The notes under the pieces were generated by a model. That model was not told the origin of the DNA and did not search any database. It saw only the letters and a list, made by a program, of their open reading frames with translations. Below, one piece after another: positions 7,294-14,227 of a DNA stretch of 26,445 nt. The DNA comes from CAYMCJ01 sp964388985 (lineage in GTDB: Bacteria; Patescibacteriota; Patescibacteriia; Patescibacteriales; CAYMCJ01). Position numbers and translations under genes: made by a program. Every line of letters starts with the position of its first letter. Position 1 is the first letter of the stretch. The DNA is taken from assembly GCA_964388985.1 (NCBI GenBank), contig CAYMCJ010000009.1, positions 1-26,445 on the forward strand. The letters are read 5' to 3'.

Positions 7294-8598
7294 ATGATTA
7301 GTTGCGATTTAATTATAAAAGGAAAATATGTTTTGCCAATGAATTCAGAGTTGGACGTTATTAAAGATGGCTTGGTTGTCGTATCCGGAAATAAAATAGT
7401 TAATATTGGCAGACAATCTGATTTAGAGAATAAATATAAAGCAGACGAGGTGATTGATGTCGGCAACAGCATTGTTATGCCCGGGTTAATTAATACCCAT
7501 ACTCATGCGGCTATGGTTTATTTTCGCGGTTTGGCTGATGACCTGCCTTTGAAAGAGTGGCTGGAAGATTATATTTGGCCGGCCGAAGCAAAGTATGTGA
7601 AACAAGATTTTGTTAAAAAAGCCAGCCGGTTGGCCTGTCTGGAAATGATAAAATCAGGCACGACCTGCTTTAATGATATGTATTTTTTTGAGGAAGAAAC
7701 TGCTTCTGTTTCGGAAGAAGCTGGAATTAGAGCTATAATTGGCGAAACTATTCTTAATTTTCCAACTCCGAGTTATAAAACTCCGGCCGATACTATAAAA
7801 AAAACAGAAGAATTAATAAATAATTTTTCTGACAATGAATTAATTTCAGTAGCTTTTGCTCCGCATTCAATCTATACTTGTTCAAAAGATATTCTGGAAA
7901 AAGTTAAAAGTATATCTGGCAATAAAAAATTAATGCATATCCATGTCAGCGAAACCAAAAAAGAAGTTGATGATTGTAAAAAGGAACACGGCAAATCACC
8001 GGTTGAATATTTAGATAAAATTGGTTTTTTGGATAAAAATGTGATAGCGGCTCATAGTGTTTGGCTTAGTCAAAATGATTTGGAAATTTACAGGAAAAGA
8101 GGCATAAAAGTAAGTCATAATCCGATTAGCAATATGAAATTGGCTTCCGGCATTATGTCGGCGGCTGAAATGATAGATAATAATATTATAGTTGGTTTGG
8201 GTACGGACGGGGCCGCCAGCAATAATACCCTGGATTTATTTTCCGATATTAGGACCTGCGCCTTGCTTCATAAAGTCAATAAATTAGAGCCGACCGCTAC
8301 CAATGCCCGCCAGGTGATTGGTATGGCCACCATAAATGGGGCGCGCACTCTTGGTTTGGAGAAAAAAATCGGCTCATTAGAAAAAGGCAAGCAAGCGGAT
8401 ATTATTACTGTTAATTTAAATAAGCCGCATTTAACTCCGATTTATAACCCCTATTCCCATTTGGCTTATTGCGTCAACGGAGAAGATGTTAATGACGTAA
8501 TAATTAACGGCAAGGTGGTGATGCGAAATAGAGAAGTTAAAACGATTGATGAGGAAAAGGTTTTGGCTGAAGCCAGAAAATTTAGAATTAAAAATTAG
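7294..8598 (+). CDS. mtaD: MtaD-like amidohydrolase (probable S-adenosylhomocysteine/methylthioadenosine deaminase)
   Basis: The 434-residue protein is a metal-dependent hydrolase of the amidohydrolase superfamily, of the group that deaminates S-adenosylhomocysteine, 5'-methylthioadenosine or related nucleosides in the cytoplasm. The metal ligands are visible: H69 and H71 in NTHTHAAM, H217 in HIHVSE, H254 in AAHSVW or H275 in SHNPISN, and D305 in GTDGAASNN. GLADDLPLKEWL at 79-90 is typical of the MtaD/TrzA/AtzB branch. E220 in HVSE is the expected general acid/base. The gene starts four bases after murG and ends 12 bases before murC, so it is almost certainly co-transcribed with cell-wall genes although its chemistry is nucleoside salvage. 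Substrate cannot be decided from sequence. Confidence 0.85.
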   Translation: MISCDLIIKGKYVLPMNSELDVIKDGLVVVSGNKIVNIGRQSDLENKYKADEVIDVGNSIVMPGLINTHTHAAMVYFRGLADDLPLKEWLEDYIWPAEAKYVKQDFVKKASRLACLEMIKSGTTCFNDMYFFEEETASVSEEAGIRAIIGETILNFPTPSYKTPADTIKKTEELINNFSDNELISVAFAPHSIYTCSKDILEKVKSISGNKKLMHIHVSETKKEVDDCKKEHGKSPVEYLDKIGFLDKNVIAAHSVWLSQNDLEIYRKRGIKVSHNPISNMKLASGIMSAAEMIDNNIIVGLGTDGAASNNTLDLFSDIRTCALLHKVNKLEPTATNARQVIGMATINGARTLGLEKKIGSLEKGKQADIITVNLNKPHLTPIYNPYSHLAYCVNGEDVNDVIINGKVVMRNREVKTIDEEKVLAEARKFRIKN

Positions 8599-8610
8599 CA
8601 ATTACGAATT

Positions 8611-10107
8611 ATGGATTTATCCAAGATAAACCGCCGTTATAATCCCGCAAGCGGGATCAGCGGGGCAAGAAATATATATATGATTGGGATAAAAGGCGTG
8701 GGCATGACTATGCTGGCGCAGTATTTGGCTGAAAATGGTTTTAAAATAAGCGGCTCTGATGTAAAAGATAAATATATGACTGACGAGGTTTTAAAAAGTT
8801 CCGGAATTAAAGTTATGGAAAAATTCAGCCCGGAAAATATTCCTAAAGAGGCTGATTTAATTATTTATTCAACCGCCTATAATGCCGAGACTAATATTGA
8901 GGTGGCCGAAGCTTTAAAAAGTAAAATAAAAATTTTAACTTACGCCGAGGCTTTAGGAAAAATATTTAATCAGAAATATGGTATTGCCGTTGTCGGCTCT
9001 CATGGCAAAACAACCACCACCGCCTGGCTGGGATATGTTTTAGAAAAAGCCGGGCTAGGACCGAATGTAATGGTTGGCGCCCGGGTGTCACAGTTTAAGG
9101 GAACATCGCTGGTAGGCCCTTCTGATTATTTAGTGGCTGAAATTGACGAATATCAAAATAAATTAAAATATTTTAATCCCAAGATGGTTTTATTAAATAA
9201 TATTGACTATGACCATCCGGATTTTTTTCCCAGCCAGGATGATTACAGGCAGGTTTTTGTTGAATTTATAAAAAAGATTCCGTCTAGCGGATTTTTAATT
9301 GCCAATAATGATGATAAAATTACCAAAAGTATTTCCCAAGTAAATTGCCGGGGCAAAGTAATTACTTACGGCCTTGAAGAAGTGGCTGATTATATAGCTT
9401 ATGATATTAAAGAAGTCGGTAATAAGCAATTTTTTAAAGTAAAATTTGGGGTGGATGACGATGAGAATAATGAAGAGTTGAAAAAAAAGACACTTGGTGT
9501 CCGCGGACACCAAGTGTCCAGAGAGGGGGACTTGCTTGGTGATTTTTCTATTAGCTTAATCGGTAAGCATAATATTTCCAATGCTTTAGCGGTTATTGCC
9601 GCCTGCGTTGAATTGGAAGTTAAACTGGTTGATATAAGAAAATATCTTGAAGAATTTAAAGGGACGGCGCGCCGGATGGAAATATTGGGAGAATTTCGCG
9701 GTGCGACAATTATTGACGATTATGCTCATCACCCGACTGAAATTAAGGCCGTTTTAGCCGGAGTGCGCCAATTATATCCGAAAAATAATCTGCGGGTTAT
9801 TTTTCACCCCCATACTTATACCCGCACTAAAGCGATGCTTAATGATTTTAGTAAAAGTTTTAATTTGGCTGATGAGGTAATTGTCCTGGATATTTACGGC
9901 AGCGCCAGAGAGGAACAAGGCGGCGTGCATAGCAAAGATTTAGTTAAAAAAATTGTAGAGACGCATGGCAATGCGTCTGTACAATATATTCCCACGCTTA
10001 AAGAATGTGAAAAGTATTTGCGGGAGAATATTGAAAGAGATGATATTGTATTATTAATGGGAGCTGGTGATGTTTTTCGGATAGGGGAGAATTTAGTAAA
10101 AAGTTAG
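8611..10107 (+). CDS. murC: UDP-N-acetylmuramate--L-alanine ligase MurC
   Basis: MurC attaches the first amino acid to UDP-MurNAc using ATP. The 498-residue protein has the Mur ligase order: N-terminal Rossmann domain with MIGIKGVGMTMLAQYL at 24-39, ATP loop GSHGKTTTT at 129-137, central NNIDYDHPDFF at 196-206, and C-terminal DDYAHHPTEIKA at 369-380 with HPHTYTRTKAML. EIDEYQNK at 177-184 also recalls the peptide-recycling ligase Mpl, so Mpl activity is a minor alternative. The gene contains three palindromic sequences in frame: residues 11-16, 293-303 and 448-458, all outside the motifs. The stretch near 281-309 lies just before the conserved GKHNISNALA and is longer than usual. No Shine-Dalgarno is seen; mtaD ends 12 bases upstream. 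Confidence 0.93.
   Translation: MDLSKINRRYNPASGISGARNIYMIGIKGVGMTMLAQYLAENGFKISGSDVKDKYMTDEVLKSSGIKVMEKFSPENIPKEADLIIYSTAYNAETNIEVAEALKSKIKILTYAEALGKIFNQKYGIAVVGSHGKTTTTAWLGYVLEKAGLGPNVMVGARVSQFKGTSLVGPSDYLVAEIDEYQNKLKYFNPKMVLLNNIDYDHPDFFPSQDDYRQVFVEFIKKIPSSGFLIANNDDKITKSISQVNCRGKVITYGLEEVADYIAYDIKEVGNKQFFKVKFGVDDDENNEELKKKTLGVRGHQVSREGDLLGDFSISLIGKHNISNALAVIAACVELEVKLVDIRKYLEEFKGTARRMEILGEFRGATIIDDYAHHPTEIKAVLAGVRQLYPKNNLRVIFHPHTYTRTKAMLNDFSKSFNLADEVIVLDIYGSAREEQGGVHSKDLVKKIVETHGNASVQYIPTLKECEKYLRENIERDDIVLLMGAGDVFRIGENLVKS
8642..8657. repeat. Palindrome in the murC N-terminal codons
   Basis: ATCCCGC and GCGGGAT flank a two-base AA spacer, a perfect inverted repeat encoding residues 11-16 of MurC. 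It is GC-rich in an AT-rich gene and lies before the first conserved motif. A related GCGGGATCCCGC occurs in the helicase gene at 24747-24758. Confidence 0.55.
9489..9518. repeat. Perfect 30-bp palindromic element inserted in murC
   Basis: The half-site GACACTTGGTGTCCG is followed at once by its exact reverse complement. It is in frame and encodes about ten residues (293-303) in a non-conserved loop. A second copy differing only in the central bases lies at 12315-12346. Two near-identical perfect palindromes 2.8 kb apart, one of them inside a conserved gene, indicate a dispersed small element. Confidence 0.85.
9953..9984. repeat. Hairpin element (TTGTAGAGACGCAT type) inside murC
   Basis: TTGTA at 9953-9957 pairs with TACAA at 9980-9984, and AGACGCAT at 9959-9966 pairs with ATGCGTCT at 9971-9978, with loop GGCA. 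One G-G mismatch separates the two stems. It encodes residues 448-458 in a poorly conserved part of MurC. The form recalls GTAGAGACGC-type repeats known from cyanobacterial and other genomes. Confidence 0.65.
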
Positions 10108-10128
10108 AAATAAATAAAAAAATAAAAT

Positions 10129-10164
10129 AAGCAACCCGAATCCTTGAGAGGGTTCGGGTTGCTT
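10129..10164. terminator. Strong hairpin after murC, probable terminator
   Basis: AAGCAACCCGAA pairs with TTCGGGTTGCTT (12 bp), extended by a G-U and two G-C pairs, loop TTGAGA. Read on the plus strand only two Ts follow the stem, whereas the minus strand has a T-rich tail. It follows the murC stop by about 20 bases. A degenerate copy lies after the exporter gene at 12262-12302. Confidence 0.55.
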
Positions 10165-10279
10165 CGTTGAGTTATTAATCTAAAATTTTGTAACATTTAA
10201 GCTAATTTTACCCAGCCACTTGAAGTGTTTTACATTTTTTTAGATAATTTTAGGTAGATATTTTTATTTAATTTTAGCA

Positions 10280-10294
10280 TTATTACTGTAATAA
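10280..10294. promoter_or_regulatory. 15-base palindrome upstream of the exporter gene, possible operator
   Basis: TTATTACTGTAATAA is a perfect palindrome around a central T, placed about 140 bases before the exporter ATG. Such a dyad fits a repressor dimer site, but no regulator gene is nearby and AT-rich dyads arise by chance. Confidence 0.3.
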
Positions 10295-10323
10295 AGGGGC
10301 GAGGTAAACGTATAAATATTAAA

Positions 10324-10347
10324 GGGGATGAGACATCCCCCCTTTTT
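10324..10347 (+). terminator. Intrinsic terminator in the exporter leader
   Basis: GGGGATG at 10324-10330 pairs with CATCCCC at 10334-10340, followed by CC and TTTTT at 10343-10347. It is an intrinsic terminator on the plus strand. Since it lies before the exporter gene and after another hairpin behind murC, it could be a second terminator for murC or an attenuator for the exporter. Confidence 0.65.
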
Positions 10348-10382
10348 GTGTTTATGTTATTGCCTTCGGTAAGCCCCACTAT

Positions 10383-10404
10383 CCCGCCCCTCGCGAGGAG
10401 CGGG
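10383..10404. repeat. GC-rich palindrome in front of the exporter start
   Basis: CCCGC-C-CCTC pairs with GAGG-A-GCGGG around GC, a 22-base inverted repeat with one mismatch. It is strikingly GC-rich for this genome and of the same style as the inserts in murC and the helicase gene. Confidence 0.5.
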
Positions 10405-10431
10405 AGGGCACATCCGAATGTTATTGTGAAT

Positions 10432-12216
10432 ATGAAGAAAAAGGCAACAAAAAATAAAAATAAGGCGGATATAAGGGGTTTTTGGTCAAGATTATGGGAA
10501 TTATTAACGCCCTTACAAAAGCGGATGAAAATTTTGTTGGGTTTTATATTGGTTGTTGAGGCTTTTAATTTGGTTGGGCCGTATTTTTTAAAATTAATAA
10601 TTGATAACTTAACTAATTTTTCGGTTGATAAAATTTTACCGATTGTATATCTGGCTGTTTTAATGTTTTTAAGCGAACAATTTACCTCGTTATTAAATTA
10701 TTATAAAGACAAGATAGTATTCAAATTATTGGTTAAAACCGAATATTATTTACCGGTTGAAGCGGAAAAGAAGCTGGTTTATTTGTCTTTAAGTTATCAT
10801 GAAAAAGAAAATACCGGCAATAAAATTATTAAAATTGAGCGCGGTTTGCAAAAAATTACCGATCTAATGGCCAATATGTCATGGGAAGTGGTGCCAACAC
10901 TGGTGCAATTGGTTATGACCTTAATTGTTTTAATTATTGTTGATTGGCGGCTCGGTTTATCGTTTATATTTTTTGCCCCTTTGTTTATTTTTATAACCTA
11001 TAAAGTAAATAAGGGTTTGTCGCCGTTACGCAAACAAAGACATAAAAATTATGAGACTGCTTCAGGGAAGATGGGGCAGTCAATCATTAATATAAATACA
11101 GTCAAATCTTTTGTTCAGGAAAAAAGAGAGGTAAAGGAATATAGCTTAATTAAAAACATAATTAAAATTAATGAGATTAAAGAACATTTTCGGATGCTTA
11201 GATTCGGACTGGGAAGGAATTTAGTAATTGACCTCGGGCGTATTTCAATTTTGCTTTTAGGCGTATATTTTATCTGGCAGAATAATATGAGTATCGGTAC
11301 TTTGGTTTTTGTTATTACGCTTTCGGAAAAAGCCTATTTTTCCCTTTGGCGCTTGTCCCGTTTTTATGACCGGGTTGAAGAAGGGGCGGAAGCGGTTAAT
11401 CGGTTTGTTAAATTATTAAATGAAGAAGTAGACATTAAAAATCCTAAAAACGGCTTTAAGCCGGATGGCATGGTCGGACAGATTGAATTTAAGAAGGTAA
11501 ATTTTAGATATGAGAAAGATAGCGGTCTGGCTTTAAAAAACATAAATTTAAATATCAACTCCGGCTGTGTTACCGCCTTGGTTGGGCCTTCCGGCGGAGG
11601 CAAAACCACGGTCGCCCGGATGATTTACCGCCATTATGACCCGCAGTCAGGCCGGGTGCTTTTGGATGGCAAGGATTTGAAGGCCTATGATTTATACGGC
11701 TTTAGGAAGTTTATTGCCATTGTGCCGCAGGAAGTGGAAATTTTTGACACCAGCGTGCGCGGCAATATTTCTTATGCCCGTTCCGGCGCCAATTTTCAGG
11801 AGATAAAAGCAGCTGCCCGGATCGCCAACGCCGAGGAGTTTATTGATAAGTTGTCAAAAAAATATAATACCTTAGTGGGCGAAAGAGGCATTAAACTGTC
11901 CGGCGGGCAGAGGCAGAGAATAGGAATCGCCCGGGCAATATTAGCTAATCCCAAAATTTTAATATTTGACGAGGCCACTAGCAACCTGGACAGCTACAGC
12001 GAAAAGTTGATTCAGGGAGCGATTGAAAAAATTAGGAAAGGCCGTACTATAATTATTATTGCCCATCGTTTAAGCACGATTAAAAGAGCTGATAAAATTA
12101 TTGTTTTGGAAGAGGGGCAAGTGGTTGACCAGGGCAGTCATTACGAATTAGCCCAAGCCGGTGGTGGACTTTACGCTAAGCTATTGAAGTTGCAGAAGAT
12201 GGGAGATGTGGAGTGA
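10432..12216 (+). CDS. ABC exporter, fused membrane and ATPase domains (MsbA-like)
   Basis: The 594-residue protein is a half-size type IV ABC exporter that would work as a homodimer in the cytoplasmic membrane. Residues 1-340 hold the membrane domain with about six helices and residues 355-594 the ATPase. Motifs are complete: Walker A GPSGGGKT at 385-392, Q-loop IVPQEVEIFD, signature LSGGQRQR from 489, Walker B ILIFDEATSNLDS with D513 and E514, and the switch histidine H545 in IIAHRLST. I start at ATG 10432 (MKKKATKNK). An upstream frame from GTG 10348 would add 28 residues but crosses a palindrome and a terminator's T run. Substrate cannot be read from the sequence; the cell-wall context suggests a lipid, lipid-linked sugar or peptide. 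It may have its own leader-controlled transcription. Confidence 0.9.
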   Translation: MKKKATKNKNKADIRGFWSRLWELLTPLQKRMKILLGFILVVEAFNLVGPYFLKLIIDNLTNFSVDKILPIVYLAVLMFLSEQFTSLLNYYKDKIVFKLLVKTEYYLPVEAEKKLVYLSLSYHEKENTGNKIIKIERGLQKITDLMANMSWEVVPTLVQLVMTLIVLIIVDWRLGLSFIFFAPLFIFITYKVNKGLSPLRKQRHKNYETASGKMGQSIININTVKSFVQEKREVKEYSLIKNIIKINEIKEHFRMLRFGLGRNLVIDLGRISILLLGVYFIWQNNMSIGTLVFVITLSEKAYFSLWRLSRFYDRVEEGAEAVNRFVKLLNEEVDIKNPKNGFKPDGMVGQIEFKKVNFRYEKDSGLALKNINLNINSGCVTALVGPSGGGKTTVARMIYRHYDPQSGRVLLDGKDLKAYDLYGFRKFIAIVPQEVEIFDTSVRGNISYARSGANFQEIKAAARIANAEEFIDKLSKKYNTLVGERGIKLSGGQRQRIGIARAILANPKILIFDEATSNLDSYSEKLIQGAIEKIRKGRTIIIIAHRLSTIKRADKIIVLEEGQVVDQGSHYELAQAGGGLYAKLLKLQKMGDVE

Positions 12217-12261
12217 GTTGGGGAATTAGGTAATTAGGATATTAGATATTAGGTAATTAAG

Positions 12262-12302
12262 AAATAAGCAACCCAAACTCTTTTAAGGATTCGGGTTATT
12301 TT
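12262..12302 (+). terminator. Probable terminator of the ABC exporter gene
   Basis: An imperfect hairpin AACCC/GGGTT extended by flanking A/T pairs is followed by TTATTTTATT. It is a worn version of the hairpin after murC (AAGCAACCC and TTCGGGTT are shared), which suggests the same element was copied to both places. Confidence 0.5.
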
Positions 12303-12314
12303 ATTAAAAGAACA

Positions 12315-12346
12315 AGACACTTGGTGTCTGCAGACACCAAGTGTCT
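12315..12346. repeat. Perfect 32-bp palindromic element, second copy
   Basis: AGACACTTGGTGTCTG is followed at once by its exact reverse complement. It matches the murC element except for the central four bases (TGCA here, CGCG there), and the change keeps the symmetry. It is intergenic, between the exporter terminator and the terminator of the cold-shock-domain gene. Confidence 0.85.
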
Positions 12347-12369
12347 AGCAATCTGTCTTCTTTAGTTTT

Positions 12370-12413
12370 AAAATAAAAAAAGACCCGGATTTGCAAAAAG
12401 CGCAAATCCGGGT
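12370..12413 (-). terminator. Terminator of the cold-shock-domain gene
   Basis: ACCCGGATTTGC at 12383-12394 pairs perfectly with GCAAATCCGGGT at 12402-12413. On the minus strand the stem is followed by CTTTTTTTATTTT. It lies seven bases after the stop codon of the gene at 12420-13871. Confidence 0.85.
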
Positions 12414-12419
12414 GCGGGC

Positions 12420-13871
12420 TTATTTGTATTTGAGCCAATGGTTCACCCAAATTATTGACTCTGACTCTTTTTGAGTCTTTTCAACTTCTCCTCCTTCCAA
12501 AATTTTGTCTAAGGATTTTTTGAGGGCTTCCGCGTCATTTGATAAGCCGACAATATATCCCAAACAATCAGGAGGAGGCGGAAAGTCAACATCCGCCATA
12601 TTATCAGGGCTCATTAAGAGCCCTATTTCTGATACGAGTTTATTGTCCCCACCAAGGCTAATGGCGCCCCAGAAGAAACTATCTCTGGCCGAATAGATAA
12701 AATTTAGGAATTGTTTTAGTTCCCCGCTCTCGTCTTCGGGGTGATAAAGAATCCCGTACCATTCTTCCTCGTCAGCTATATTTACTTCATAAACCTTGTC
12801 GCTGACAAATTCAAGGTCGGGATTATCATATCCATCTCTCGGGTGATAATGGTAATTAAAGATTTTTACCTTACCCCCATCCTTGATTTTTTTTTCCTCA
12901 TCAAGAATATCAATAAGTTGACTTTTGATTTCTTGCAAGGATTCCCCCTTAAATATTTTGCCCCTGGAACCATTAATGATTCCATTATATTTGAAGAGGA
13001 TTGCAATTTTCACAGGAGAATCAAGGGGGATTTTGTGTTCTACACAGTCTTTTTCCCACCATTGGCCCAATTTTTCAGGAATCCAAATAGTCCCGATGGG
13101 GCCTATCTGTTGATCCCTATAATAATCAACTTTGACCTTTTTTCCCAATATGTCTATATAATCGGGAGCTAAGGCTTCAATTTCCATTATCTCAGCCTTA
13201 GATGGCTCGGGGAGATTCATGGTAAGAATTTCACTATCCGTCTTACCTAACCTGATAGCTTCTCCAACCATGTCCCTGATAAATTGCCTAGTAGGTTCAG
13301 GGAATTTTCCGCCCCTTCGCCATAAGGCCTCCAAGTTTTTTATCTGTTCTTTGCACCTTTCTAATATCAAATCAGAAAGATTGTTAATTTTTTCAGTGTT
13401 TTTTTGCGCCGAAAAAGTTTCTTTTCGGCACCAAACAAAGGCCTTGGGACCTTTTTTACCCTCTACGGAATTAAAAATTATTTTTTCACCCGTCTCTGGA
13501 TATTTATCTAAAAATATAGCCCCAGAACGGTGAAAAAAGAAACTTCTTCCGTTGTCGGTTTTGATAAATCCAAAACCTTTTTCAGGAAAAAATTTTTCCA
13601 CAATACCTTCTATCATCTTTCTTTCATTTATTTTTTTCATTTTTTCCTCTCCTTTAAAAAAGATTTTTTTGGCTTGACGGACACTTTTCTCATATTGAGT
13701 TTGGTTTCCGCTTTGCCAGTTGCAGGCATCCAATCTTGCGGCGGCTTTTTGCAGCTCTTGCAAGACTGGGGCGACATTGGCATTACCTTGCCCAGAGGTA
13801 ATAACCTCCCGAATTAATTCATAAGCTGACAATCCCGGAAGTAGATTATCAGACTTTTTCAAGCGGTCCAT
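12420..13871 (-). CDS. Cold-shock-domain protein with a large uncharacterised C-terminal region
   Basis: The product is 483 residues from ATG 13871, which has a strong Shine-Dalgarno (AAAGGGAGGG, six bases upstream). Residues 1-77 are helical and charged. Residues 86-150 form a cold-shock domain, an OB fold binding single-stranded RNA or DNA: the RNP1-like KGFGFI and the RNP2-like SFFFH are clear. About 330 residues follow that I cannot assign: a helical part, then an Asp/Glu- and aromatic-rich region with PDYIDILGKKVKVDY and FNYHYHPRDGYDNPDLEF. A second ATG at 13640 (residue 78) has an equally strong Shine-Dalgarno (AAAGGAGAGG), giving a 406-residue form that begins just before the cold-shock domain. 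The frame also extends upstream to ATG 13979 without a good ribosome site. It is a single-gene minus-strand unit with its own terminator, so probably acquired. A role in RNA or translation control is inferred only from the domain. Confidence 0.8.
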   Translation of the reverse strand: MDRLKKSDNLLPGLSAYELIREVITSGQGNANVAPVLQELQKAAARLDACNWQSGNQTQYEKSVRQAKKIFFKGEEKMKKINERKMIEGIVEKFFPEKGFGFIKTDNGRSFFFHRSGAIFLDKYPETGEKIIFNSVEGKKGPKAFVWCRKETFSAQKNTEKINNLSDLILERCKEQIKNLEALWRRGGKFPEPTRQFIRDMVGEAIRLGKTDSEILTMNLPEPSKAEIMEIEALAPDYIDILGKKVKVDYYRDQQIGPIGTIWIPEKLGQWWEKDCVEHKIPLDSPVKIAILFKYNGIINGSRGKIFKGESLQEIKSQLIDILDEEKKIKDGGKVKIFNYHYHPRDGYDNPDLEFVSDKVYEVNIADEEEWYGILYHPEDESGELKQFLNFIYSARDSFFWGAISLGGDNKLVSEIGLLMSPDNMADVDFPPPPDCLGYIVGLSNDAEALKKSLDKILEGGEVEKTQKESESIIWVNHWLKYK

Positions 13872-13954
13872 ACGGCACCCTCCCTTTGAAAAAGAATTTA
13901 GTTGCTGTTCCGGCCATACGGTCCGGTTATTTCTGCCAACAGGCAAGAAAACAA

Positions 13955-14010
13955 CTGCCACGGAAGTAGTTATAAACAAGCTAAAAATAGCTAACTTATA
14001 GCTACTTCCG
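13955..14010 (-). promoter_or_regulatory. Inverted repeat in the leader of the cold-shock-domain gene
   Basis: CGGAAGTAGTTATAA at 13961-13975 pairs with TTATAGCTACTTCCG at 13996-14010 with one mismatch. Inside it AGCTA and TAGCT form a further small dyad. It lies between the candidate promoter and the preferred start at 13871, so it would be at the 5' end of a transcript with a long leader, a layout known for cold-shock mRNAs. Confidence 0.5.
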
Positions 14011-14048
14011 TAGGTATTTAGTTGTAATGAATATTTTTAAGTATTATA

Positions 14049-14076
14049 TTAATATAGCATATTATTATTCTGTCAA
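14049..14076 (-). promoter_or_regulatory. Candidate promoter of the cold-shock-domain gene
   Basis: On the minus strand a perfect TTGACA (14076-14071) is followed after 16 bases by TATTAA (14054-14049); TATATT at a 14-base distance is an alternative. This would give a leader of about 170 bases before ATG 13871. Confidence 0.45.
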
Positions 14077-14136
14077 TAGTGCTTTATTTTTTTAGATTTG
14101 ATAAAATAGAGGTAAGTATAGTCAAGGTTAAATAAT

Positions 14137-14202
14137 TTATAACCTATAACTTATAACTCGTGTTAAAATTTATGTCCGTCAGTTATGTGTTATAGGTTAT
14201 AA
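14137..14202. repeat. Inverted repeat in the murB leader
   Basis: TTATAACCTATAAC at 14137-14150 pairs perfectly with GTTATAGGTTATAA at 14189-14202, and ATAACT at 14153-14158 with AGTTAT at 14181-14186. The arms are made of repeated TATAAC/TTATAA units. It ends about ten bases before the murB Shine-Dalgarno. Confidence 0.6.
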
Positions 14203-14227
14203 GTTATATTTGAGGGGGATAGCCACA

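Larger units (their letters stand above)
10108..10431. other. Intergenic region murC to ABC exporter
   Basis: This 324-base stretch holds no gene I can support. It contains a hairpin at 10129-10164, an AT-rich segment that could hold a promoter, a 15-base palindrome at 10280-10294, a terminator-like hairpin with a T run at 10324-10347, and a GC-rich palindrome at 10383-10404. A reading frame runs through the last of these into the exporter gene from GTG 10348, but I regard it as untranslated. Confidence 0.6.
13872..14227. other. Divergent intergenic region between the cold-shock gene and murB
   Basis: This 356-base gap serves two divergent genes. The left part (13872-14010) is the probable leader of the cold-shock gene with a hairpin at 13961-14010. 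The middle has a minus-strand TTGACA at 14071-14076. The right part carries an inverted repeat (14137-14202) in front of the murB ribosome site. No further gene is supported. Confidence 0.6.

Noticed and set aside
9953..9984. The hairpin in murC as a terminator
   Set aside because: No T run follows it and the MurC frame continues for 41 further residues.
10348..10431. N-terminal extension of the ABC exporter from GTG 10348
   Set aside because: It starts right after a terminator T run and crosses a GC-rich palindrome; the typical basic exporter N-terminus begins at ATG 10432.
12741..13172. 143-codon plus-strand frame opposite the cold-shock-domain gene
   Set aside because: It is the complement of a well-supported gene with a domain, ribosome sites and a terminator; the translation has no features of its own.
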